Assembly (NCBI GenBank): GCA_936440205.1
Contig: OW387140.1
Location: 35,709,659 to 35,773,658 of the forward strand
Source: Lepidonotus clava
Lineage: Eukaryota > Annelida > Polychaeta > Phyllodocida > Polynoidae
Length of the DNA stretch: 64,000 nucleotides
Direction of reading: 5' to 3'
This document shows, one piece after another, positions 35,281 to 45,380 of the stretch. A program made the position numbers and the translations under genes. The notes under the pieces were generated by a model. It saw nothing but the letters and a program-made list of their open reading frames with translations, did no database searches and was not told the origin of the DNA. Numbering within the stretch: the first letter of the stretch is position 1; each line of letters begins with the position of its first letter.

Positions 35281-37300
35281 CGTTAAAAATACATTCCTAG
35301 AATCACAAGCAAAAGCAGGACCCTTTCCAAAACCTAAAAAAACAATCCATGAAATCACAGCACCAAGTCCTAGGAGATGCAATTGCAGACAAAGCAATCC
35401 CATTGCTGTCGTCTTGCACCCAAATGCCTTTGTCTTTTTATTGCCATCGGGAGACTTTCGATCCGGGCAAACAGACCTATAGCTGCGGGCCGACCAGCAG
35501 TGGTCATCCTTGTGCAAAGCCTTTCTCCTTTATCTCCATAGCCCAGATGGTGATAGATGATGTCCAGTCGCTGCTCTGCTGATAGATGGCGCGTGGGCCA
35601 AGCCCCCATGGTCGGCCATGCCATCCCTCACATACTCGAGTCCACTTCAGTCCACCTCGCACTGGCCATCCATCAAACCTTGCTGCTGGTCACTGCAGCG
35701 TGCGCCTGCAAAGTGCAAAGGGGTCTTGTTGTAGACCTGCCATGCTAGCTGCAAATTTTGCAGGTCCTGGTTGCAAAGGCAGTTGATTCACACTATAGTA
35801 AGGGCGCATGCACATACAAGTGTTCCGAGATTTGGAAGAAAAAGGTTTTATGGTAAAGGCTTACCTCAAAACTTGAAAGAGATTTTGCAATACAAGCCCA
35901 ACATGATTGTGGTATACTTAGTCAGATGGGTATATAATGTAATAGAAACACTCTTGAATGGGAGTTAGAGCACTGTTCTTTTCTTATAAGGAATTTGGTG
36001 CAGTAAAGAGACATTGATTCTACCATATACCGTTATAATGAGTTTCATTATTTAGGGGACCTTTCAGTGGCACTTCTTAGGCTCAACACATTGATATTAC
36101 CAATGACTACCCAAACGTTCGGAAATTTAAAAGGTACCAAACAATTTAACCACTTCATCTCTCCGAATTCTCAAGTGACTAGGCGAAATATCAAAGTAGA
36201 AACCTACCAAATAGCTCCATATTCTTATGCATCCGGCAATCAACAATAAACATTACTTTTTACTAATTTAGTTGATTGACTTTTACTGCTATGGTCCATT
36301 ATCCGACATCCTCAAACAAAAGAGGTAATTCCTATGGCAAAGATCGCCTTATGCATATTAACCGTTCGCTCAATGGCCAGTTCAGAGCTAGCATGACTAA
36401 CGTGCATTGCAATCCACCCCTAACTATTTTTGACGAGACCTTCATCAGGGTGATTCATCCTAATTAAAACTGGTCAGAAATAATAAAAGTCTAATGCAGC
36501 TTAATTGCAACGGAGATGCCCATGGGGATATTTCAAATCAGCAGTTTGGGTATAATTTCAAGGAATGAATCAAACTCTAAATATGTGCCTTGGGCTTGAG
36601 GGCGGAGGGCGACCTGTCACCTGGCGGCTACTGCAGCGGTCAAACAATCCTCCAGACTTCAATCTCAGCGAGATTGAAGCTTAAACAAACCCCCCGAACC
36701 CTCTTCCTTGATGGGCCTTCAAATAAATCTCCACATCTGAGAGTTCTGACAAGCAATGGTCTGAGTCACTCGTGGCTGTACGTCCGAGCTACCCACTTCT
36801 GCTCATTGTATTTCGCTCAATCTCTACCTGCTTTTGCTTTTACTTTCAATAATTTTCTTTCCGCTATTTCTCCTCGTTATCTTCTATTAGGGGTTCCATG
36901 CTTTTTGCTTGATCCCACTACTAGTTGGTTCTATGAGCAGCACTACACCATGCTCTTTATATAATTTTACATTCATTTGAATAACTGTGTTTCCACATCT
37001 CATGTATATCCCCATATATCGGTAAGACATTTGAAAATGCTTAATGTGGGAGCAAATGCTCAAAAATGGGAACTTCCTAAAATTTATCTATCATCTCTAT
37101 CCTGTTTTAAAAGCAAGGTAACCAATTCTCGACCATTCTTATTTCTATCTTTACTTTTATTTCCAACCATTCCCTCTCATTATAATCATCCATTCCCGAT
37201 CTGCTCTCAATTGCTCTCCTCCCCTCACCTCCCCAAGTATCTGCCCTCAACCAAGCCCCTGGTCAGCCCTCATCTTGCCCCCTTCAGCCGTATTTTAACC
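35281..37300. other. Mixed-composition spacer
   Basis: G+C-richer at 35480-35770, with CTGATAGATGGCGCG at 35579-35593 (partial CTCF-like core). Pyrimidine-rich at 36780-37260. The plus-strand open frames of 124 and 121 codons are pyrimidine-driven and carry no domain that I know. Confidence 0.35.
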
Positions 37301-37640
37301 TCTTGTCGCTCCATGTTTCCGGATAACCGCCCGCCAGGATGACGTGTGCCCGCCCTCCCGAGGCGCCCCCTATCGGATGTGCTCTGACAGAGAGGTCACG
37401 TGTAGCACTTGACCCCTGTGTGACCTTGACCCGTGACCAGTGGGATGTCAACAGGAGCTCCCAAACGGAGGAGGAGAGTCTTTACGCAACAATTCTACCA
37501 TGGGGATTTTGGAATGAGGAGGGGGTTTGGGGAGGGATCCTCCAGGGGGTTTATTCGAGGAGGTTCGCTCAAGGAGGTTTGCTCAAGGGGGGTTGCCTCG
37601 GGGAGGTTTTCAATTAATTTGGCTTTACGAACTTTGATAG
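37301..37640. promoter_or_regulatory. Island with CTCF-like site and nuclear-receptor element
   Basis: On the minus strand, 37362-37378 reads CCGATAGGGGGCGC, a full CTCF core match. About 30 bases on, 37410-37439 holds TGACCC, five bases, TGACCT, TGACCC, one base and TGACCA. Read on the minus strand this contains DR5, DR0 and DR1 arrangements of RGGTCA. DR5 is the classic retinoic-acid receptor spacing and DR1 that of RXR/HNF4/COUP receptors. The binding proteins in this organism are inferred. Confidence 0.5.
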
Positions 37641-37900
37641 GAGTAGGGATGTATCTGTTTTTTCTAAAAGAATTGTAAGATGCTGTGAAATGTTGTATAT
37701 GGGAATGTTGGTAATAAAATAACTACATCTTACAAGTTTAAGGCCTGTATCATGTAGTACATATACTTTATATTCCTTCGTAACATGTTTGCTATGTCCT
37801 GAATGTGTGGCCCATAATAAATGTTCACATGGAAAGGATGGGACAAAAAGCGCTTGACCATATACATGTAGGACGATTCTGGACCCTACTCGACTTGCTG

Positions 37901-38280
37901 TACCCTGCTACAACCCCTTGTACCTACCCTGGACCCTTGTGCCCGCCCCTGTAAAGGGAAACACCCAATACAACACGCACAATCAAAGCGTCTGCGTTTC
38001 CAAGGCAACAACCCGACGCCAAAGGCTGGTCGCGCGTCCCAGGAGGCAATGCCAATGGCGGGAGAAGGCCGCCATTTTGAGAGGAGGCGGCAAGGGGCAA
38101 AAGAGGCGGTTCCACAATGGCAGCGATCAGTTGCAGGTCAGGTCAAGGGTCAGCACGCAGACAATAGCCATGGGTCAGGGGTCATGACCTTACACAGCTT
38201 GAGGGGTCAAACAGGGCAGGGGAGGGCCCTGGTGGAGCTCGGTGGGGGGCTTTTGAAGGGGCTTCGTTTAGGGTGTGTGT
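37901..38280. promoter_or_regulatory. YY1 promoter-like site and nuclear-receptor array
   Basis: GCCGCCATTTTG at 38068-38079 is a perfect YY1 site, preceded by an E2F-like TGGCGGGAG. From 38135 to 38209 there are seven RGGTCA half-sites. They include DR1 pairs at 38140-38152 and 38172-38184, and the inverted pair GGTCATGACC at 38180-38189. CpG content is high. The open frames through the region (up to 89 codons) are unrecognised. Confidence 0.5.
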
Positions 38281-38428
38281 GATTCTATCAATATCATCAA
38301 GTGATTAGCAGCAGCTGGCCGTAATGGACGGATAGAACAGGCTTGGGGAGCCCCACCCAAAAGGACCCCTAATAGGAATACAATAATAGCCACGCGTCAA
38401 AAGGGTCTCCCACTGGGAGGGGTCTGCT

Positions 38429-38722
38429 AAAAAATGAATACTCAATATTCTATTAGAAAGCCCAAAATTCTATTAGAAAAACAAGAAAAATCTATTACTT
38501 TTTCTGGTCCAATAAGGTTGATGGATATGAAAAATGTAATGGAATGAAAATTATACTAACTATTAGCTCACAGAGGGAAAAATGAATACTCAAGATTATA
38601 TTAGATTACACAAGATTCTTTTAGAAAAACATGAAAAATCTATTACTTTTTGATAACTTATAACGTTGATGATTATAAGATATGTGATGTAGTGAATACT
38701 GATCATTAGCTCGCAAATAGTA
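38429..38722 (+). repeat. Two-copy tandem duplication, about 145 bp
   Basis: AATGAATACTCAA begins at 38433 and 38581. Each unit continues with TTCTATTAG/TTCTTTTAG, AAAAATCTATTACTTTTT and ATTAGCTCRCA. Indels and substitutions show it is old. It is non-coding and may be a fragment of a larger satellite or a local duplication. Confidence 0.8.
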
Positions 38723-40500
38723 AATTATTGTAGATGCATGTATCCATAAAGGATGACAGCAAGGTGGCAGAATCACTTTAAGGAATATAATAAGGTCAGA
38801 AATACTATTATAATCACTATCTAATGGATTGAACGAGATACTATTCATACTCTCTATGGCCTAATGTAAAGTATGTATAGAGAGTATATAGATTATGCAC
38901 AGAGATACCAAAAAAGTGTAAGGGATCATTCTTATTTCGTTAGTAAACACAGTTTGCCAACTGCTTGCTGGCAGACGCATACACCCAGCTTTTCACATGG
39001 GGGTTCACCTTCATCCCCCTTGGCATATTATTCAAACTTGGCTCCCGACTTCCAAGAAAGCGTGGCAAAACCCCCTCCCCTTTCCCCACCCCAAAACCAC
39101 CACCTCCCCGCCCCCTTCGTGCATATCCCACATGTAACTAGGAGAGATGTTCGCTCAAAACCCACTCGGCGTAGCCCTATGAAAAATTCACGTGTCATAT
39201 CATTCATCGAGCGGCGCAATAAGGCTACGAAAGGAGGGGCCCGGCCGGCCATCTAATTAATCAATAAGCAGTTGTCCCTCCAGGGCAGATGAATGATAAG
39301 GGAATACCCAGCGCTCAGCATATGAGATCCTCAATCATAACATAAGGGTCTGCCAACAAGCACGCACAGGATCGCTATAGGCCAAATTAAAAACACACAC
39401 TATTAGGAATACACAATGCTATCTGCGCCTATTATGCATTGAACCTGGGCCTCCATTCAGAGCTTCTATTCCCTGGTTTATTCCCTTTTAGATTAGATCT
39501 TATAAAGCTGTTTTTGTTTGCATTATAATTGTGTTGTTGATAAGGTTTTTTATGGTATCCCATTGGAGATACTTTTATATTCAATATCGGCTCATATAAC
39601 TTTGTACTGTATTTAGTATTTTGTACGGTAGTACAACGCAGCTGGTTGATAACTTGAGATTTTGATAGCTAGTTACTACATTCCTGAGGTGATTTTTAAA
39701 TTAAAAGAAATATAGTGGTGATTAAAGATTAAGCGTTATTTGGCACTCACTGCACTTTCTTCTTATGGTTTTGCACCTTGTCTATGGACTTTCACTTGAT
39801 GACCTTTAAAGTATTCAACTTTTTACAGCTTCCCTTTGTTGAATTGGCAAACAGGTCCATCGATTTTCTGTGAGTAGACGCACTTGGCCATCCATCAATT
39901 AAAACCATGTTCTGATACTGATGGGCGGATTGCGTAATTGATAAAAGAGAGGAATTTGATAATGAAGTTTCATCACTTTTGTAGACGCTACTTGATTAGA
40001 TTTATTTGATACCCTTGATACAGAGCATGGGAACGACAGAAGCATTATGATGCATATCTTGTACTTTGTAACTTCAGATAGAAAACTAACAAAGGGAAAT
40101 TGAAGGTTTGCTTTGGTTGTTATCACTATGTTGTACAATGGTCTTAATATTCAGTACTGCCAAATGTATCCATCAAATGGCATGTTTCCTTTCAACATTA
40201 GCGTTTTATACATAAAGAGTTAGAAAACCATGCAAACATTCTCTGATCAAAAAGCATATCTCCTTTCATATACACACAATTCATTAGCCTCAAGAAATGT
40301 ACATGTGGCAGGAAATTGAATAAGGCTCGACAACTTGTATGAACATATACACGACCGTGTTATTCATGGTTGTGTTGTTGAAAGTCATGCACTTCTACTG
40401 CATTGCCGGAAAGAGTACCATGACTCCATGGGAAAGGCAGTTTTCTTGATCTGAACAGGGGCAAAGTTCGCCTCATAAACAGGATAAACCGAATCTACTT
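38723..40500. other. Spacer with one island
   Basis: C-rich patch at 39000-39250 with a 127-codon unrecognised open frame. The rest is A+T-rich and unremarkable. Confidence 0.35.
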
Positions 40501-41040
40501 TGAAGGCAGACATTATGAAGGCCCTCACGCCATCAGCTGCTTGCGCCGACCTTCCCGAGCAGCTCGCCTATTTGACTTCTGACTTTGAGCAGCTCGGATT
40601 GACGGTTCTTTAATATGGAACCACTCAGCTTTATCTCAAGGTCAATTGGAGAGACGATTAAGAACGCGGTTGCCATGGACGCATAAAGAATATCAGACAC
40701 CAGCCGTCATAGTTCCCCGCGTCTCTGTGTGGTGGCGCCACTCATGCCACTTCCGGTGTGACTTCCGGTGGGCCCTTTTAGCCGCTAGGGGGCAGTTATT
40801 GAGTATAAATCATGGATCAGTGTAGGGGGTGCGCGCGCAGCTTTGCCTCGGGTGACATGAAACAAGCAGCAATCATGCTTCTATCAGCAGTTGTCATGTG
40901 AAGCGTCCATAGGCCTGCATGAGGCCTCAGTCATAATGATTAGGCGCAATAAGCTGCCATGCACGTCATGGCCTCTGACACGTCATGACGTCTACTGCTG
41001 ACACGTGGGGGCTCACTATTTACAGGTGCTTCCAGCCACG
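40501..41040. promoter_or_regulatory. Composite boundary/promoter-like island
   Basis: GAGCAGCTC lies at 40557-40565 and 40587-40595. GTTGCCATGG (40669-40678) is an RFX X-box half. ACTTCCGGTG occurs twice (40749-40758 and 40761-40770), a tandem ETS/GABPA site. CCGCTAGGGGGCAG (40782-40795) is an exact CTCF core. ACGTCATGACGT (40980-40991) is a perfect palindrome of bZIP half-sites, with two more CACGT words nearby. This is the richest single collection of architectural and promoter words in the window. No exon seen. Confidence 0.55.
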
Positions 41041-42834
41041 TAAGATATGTTCAGACTTGTGGATATTTATTGCTCTTTTATAGTTCTTATAGTATAAATT
41101 TTGATTTCCGTATCCCTTAAAATTGCTCGTAATTCAACCCCACGATAATGTTGGGACGATGGTGTTTATTTAATTTGCTAAAATAGAATTTTTATGATGA
41201 ACTCTTGCAGATAGCAAATTACTAGTAAGCTAAATGTCGTTTCAAATTGCAAAGTTAAGCCAAAGCTATTATGTATATATTTATAAGATTCTATCCATGA
41301 ATGTTATCAATTAAGAAATATTGAATATTGCATAGTTTTATTTCAATCTTAATACTATCTTCACTTTATGCCTCGTAGATTTTGCGTCATTCAGGTCTCA
41401 TTCACCACCTCTTTGCATTGGCCTTTGACCTATGGCCTCCCTCTGCCCTAATGTTTCCTTGTTCTGCTATCAGTTTCCAGCCACAAGCAAACAGAACCTC
41501 ACCACTCAGCCGTCCCAGCATTGGCTGACTGACCAGCCCGACCCGTGGATATTGCCATCATATTTCTTCATACTCAGGCCTCCTGGTCAGTTTCCCAGCC
41601 TGTCAGGGCCGCCAGGAGTGGGCTAGGAATGCACAGGAGGGCCTGGTCGGGTACTACTTGACTGCACCGCCGGCTGAGATGTAATATTTATCACCATACC
41701 GACTGGAGAGGGAATGGGCAGGCGGGGTCGGCGCTGAGAGCCATGTACTGTATCATATCTCCAGTGTCTGCCCTGGAGTGAAAGGTCTCAAGGGCCCTCC
41801 ACGGTGTGGCCCAATGTCTCTCGGTGTTTCATAACTTCTCCAGAGGGTCAAGGGGAGTCAACGCCCATGTGACATAACCTGGAGGAGCTGACTGGAGGAG
41901 ATGGGTGGGTATCGGTTAGCATTGGCTGGGGGTGCAAACATGGTGGTTATATAGAGATGAAGGACAGAGGGGAGGCGCAGGAATCCTATGTATATCATGG
42001 CACATGTATAGCCTATATAGCTGGGTTCTGTTTCGGGATTTGGATAAATGTATGGAAATAAAAGTAACCAAATACACAGAAAATTGTTAAGAAGTCAATA
42101 AACAAAGCCAACTAAAATGTGTTTATGGCGGTGATAAGGTAAAGTGATTATAAGAGATGATAAAATCAGAATAAAGTAAAATGAACGACTACATCATGGA
42201 CATCGAAGAGCAGAAAGAGGGTGTCATAATAATGGTATATATACATATATATACCATGTATATATTATTCCAGTAACAAAGCACTGGGCCGCATAAAGAA
42301 AGTAAAAAAGTGCATGAACTAGCTGCGAGGAGTCGAGGGTATAGATTAAATAATGTAGGGTCATACAGATTTGAAATTTGAATAATATTGATACAATACG
42401 CCTACACATACTTGTATTCCCATACCAATCATTAGCTTCCATGATCCAACAGCACTATGGTGAAATTTCCCATAGTAAAGTAATCCAGTCAGTAAAATCA
42501 GCCTTTGGTCTTCTTCGCGCTATATCAACCGGTGACAGGACTCTCTTGTTGTGCTCAGATCAACACAATAAAAGTGACAAATGGTCAGATCTGAGAGTCC
42601 CACTGCCAGATGAGATGTCCATCACCCACCAATAACATTCACCTAAAAGATCCATAACCATTTACCCTTTTTGACCAGCTCAGAATCTCAGGGGCACAGG
42701 AGAAACTTTTCTTTGAGCCAGGAGTGGCCTTCAAAGAAAAGACTAAGAGGGATGGGGCAGGAAGAAAACCCAAAGCTGTTGATGGGGGCGGCGCGGGTCG
42801 GCGCCCATCAGTGGGAAAGGTACGCGCCGCTTAA
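41041..42834. other. Spacers, one island and a TA hairpin
   Basis: G+C-rich DNA at 41400-41980 (words such as CTGACTGACCAGCCC), otherwise A+T-rich. At 42233-42256 TGGTATATATAC faces ATATATATACCA, a near-perfect 24-base palindrome. At 42781-42809 GATGGG faces CCCATC around a CpG-rich loop. No gene supported. Confidence 0.35.
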
Positions 42835-43044
42835 GCCTCTATCCCACTATCCGATTTTACTCCCGGTTCCGAAAATCGCGAGAAAGGATAAGCCCTAATG
42901 GTAGGCATGTTACATATCATTAGAAAGGATTTTGAATTATCTTTCAAATGGTATGTAACATGAAGGGGTTCTTGTAATATTTCTAATGAGAACTTTAAAA
43001 TCAGCAATTCCCTTATAGTCGAAATCGGCTAGTGGAATACAGTC
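42835..43044. mobile_element. TTAA-flanked palindromic MITE
   Basis: TTAA (42831-42834) precedes GCCTCTATCCCACTATCC. The right end GGCTAGTGGAATACAGTC is followed by TTTA. The ends match as inverted repeats at about 16 of 19 positions and resemble the ends of the 5.4-6.0 kb family (CTATTACACTA against CTATCCCACTA). At the centre, 42907-42928 and 42941-42962 form a second inverted repeat (CATGTTACATATCATTAG against its near-complement), so a transcript would fold into a hairpin. No ORF. Confidence 0.7.
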
Positions 43045-43070
43045 TTTACAATAATGGTTATGACGCGCGG

Positions 43071-43144
43071 GCGGCGCGTAGATCATGCCGCGGCCAGCAA
43101 GCCTGTCAACGCGGCGCGACAGCCGCGTCGCTCCTACGCGCCGC
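43071..43144. other. Nested CpG-rich inverted repeat
   Basis: GCGGCGCGTAG (43071-43081) is mirrored exactly by CTACGCGCCGC (43134-43144). Inside the loop, ACGCGGC (43109-43115) and GCCGCGT (43122-43128) form a second perfect stem over a six-base loop. The word TACGCGCCGC also occurs at about 42821, left of the MITE. The structure may fold as DNA or RNA; no known RNA family is recognised. Confidence 0.45.
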
Positions 43145-45180
43145 ACCGCGCCGCCTCTCATGCTGAGATGCCATAACAGTTAACGCATCAAAGCCGGTGG
43201 GGAGCAGCCCGCGCGGTGGGTGTCACTTATCAAAAAGTGTAAATCATTCCCAATGGCAGTTGGCGCGGAGATGGGGCGGCGTTATAAGATTTGATGCCCT
43301 CTGCTTTTTTTTGAAGATGCATTATGACACAGGCTGGCTTTTAAGCCGGGAGCGAGCGGGCGATCCCCCTCCACCCAAAGAGCTGGGGAGGAGGAGGATG
43401 TGCAAAAAGTAGAAAAAAGAGAGATAAAATAACAAGAAGAGAGCCCAACGCTGGCTGGCTGGCTGCACATAACCACACATCATTGATGACAACCACTTGG
43501 TGTTTTTTTAGCCCCCTCTCCCAGAAAGCCATTATGGACACCATCTCTCACTGTGTCATCATCACCACACTCACACTTGTAAGGGTAGGGAGTGAAGAGG
43601 CCAAATCAATTCATATAAGAAGGTGAGGAGTGAGATCTGTCCCCCACAACCTCTCAACCCTATGCGTGATTGCGTATGATCTCTCCTCTTTTTATATCAA
43701 ATGATGAAAAGATGAAAAGGGGAAAACATGTATGATGTGGTGGTGGTATTGAAACAGTGTCACGAAAGGTAGTCATCGTGTTAGATACAGAGCTGTTGAA
43801 ACTTAACTCAATCATTTTTGAAGATGAAGTACTTGTGTACTTTTAATGCACACACATTTCATGTAATCGTCATTTTTAACATCGTTTCAACTGACATCAT
43901 GATGATAAGTAGTGGGGCTGCGTGGTAGGAGTTTATTTAAAAAGGGTCATATTCGTGGATGACATAACCATGTTTGATTGAAATTCATTGGAAATGAGAT
44001 TAATTGTTTTCAGATTCTTAATAAAAATAATCAAATACTAGGCACATAAGGTCAGGCAAGGGACTGAAAGGAGAACAAGATACACTTTTTTACGCTTAAA
44101 ATGTATGTTAGTGGATAACGGTGATTTATACAATGGGTTACAATTATAACACAAAACCTATTACATGTAGTTTATTATTTTATTATATCACCGAGGGAAA
44201 AGTGGGTATTGATCTTAGTTTCAGCTGTTGACAAGGACCAAAAGAGAAGTATCCAGTCATCACTCATAAAATTAATTTACAATCTACTGACTCTATTGTA
44301 ACCAATGTATTCCCTCCTCACATTTACCGTTGCACACATCAAACATTGATAACTGGTAACACCCAAGGTCTGCGATAGAAGACACCAGTAGGTTAACCTG
44401 TAGTCTATCACTCATCTGAACAAAGCCGTCAAGAATCAGCTATAACACCATAGCGGTCATCCTACTAACCCTAACTCTATTGCCAACTACGAAGGCCTCA
44501 TCCTCTCAATACTCCTCCAGAGCACTCGACCACCCCACTAATATGAATTTTATGAATAATTCACATCTAATTTGTTCTCATCCCTCTCTCATCACTGTCC
44601 AGGTTTTTTTTCCTGCCTCAGCATATCGCGCATCGATATGATAAACTAGGCCAGGATGTATTAATATTCATGGATGTTTTAATGCAGAATCTCCACTGAT
44701 TTATGCTTCTATTGCCGTTTCTTCTATAGTCTGTATTGTGTATAAGAATGGTGTGGGGTTTTATGAAGAAAACCTTCCACGTTCCAGGCGGTGGGAGAGG
44801 CGTTTGGGGATTTAGAAGAAAACCTCCACCCCTGCATGTAGAGTGACGATAATACACTTTTTTCATCCTCATATTTCCGACGTGGTTGTCGCATATGAAA
44901 AGCAGCCTATGGATAGATTTATGAATATTTCACCACCCCCGACACTGGGGTGCAGTGTGTTTGATTAATGTCAGTTGCGATCGACTTGCCCCTGACTCAT
45001 TATCCCTGCCTGAACTGTCACCTTCCCCAGTTAGCACGGGCCTAAATTATTACACGCTCTCAGAACAATGTAGGCTTATCATGCAAAACCCCGCCTAGAA
45101 TTGCTACTTGATAAAAATCCATACCGCCTGGCTTGGCTCTGTGGGGAGACATTGGCGATCATGTTGTGGTAACAGTATAC
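43145..45180. other. Island remnant then A+T-rich spacer
   Basis: G+C-richer to about 43400, then A+T-rich with only short unrecognised open frames. Words of the TTTATGAATAATTCA type occur near 44550 and 44920. Confidence 0.35.
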
Positions 45181-45380
45181 TCCAGGCAGAATCATAAAGA
45201 TCTAATTGGCTGAAATTCACAGGCAATTAGATATTTATGACTGTGTTTAAGGCCAATACACCTACAGCTCACCTGCATTAGCCTATTTGAGATTAATAGA
45301 GTGCAATTGCCACCGCCAGGCAGTAATGAGCCTAGAGGGAAATTTCAATGTAATTGATATGATTTCAACCTGGCCAAGAT
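45181..45380. promoter_or_regulatory. Homeodomain-dense candidate enhancer
   Basis: In 190 bases I read ATCATAAAGATCTAATTGG, GGCAATTAGATATTTATGA, CATTAGCC, GAGATTAATAG, GCAATTGC, AGTAATGAG and TGTAATTGATATGATT. These are Hox/Cdx-type (TTTATG) and Antp-type (TAATTR) words. Sequence complexity is high, as expected of conserved non-coding elements. Function is inferred. Confidence 0.4.

Noticed and set aside
36590-37342. Two consecutive frames of 124 and 121 codons
   Set aside because: They are driven by pyrimidine-rich DNA giving L, S, F and P. No domain seen.
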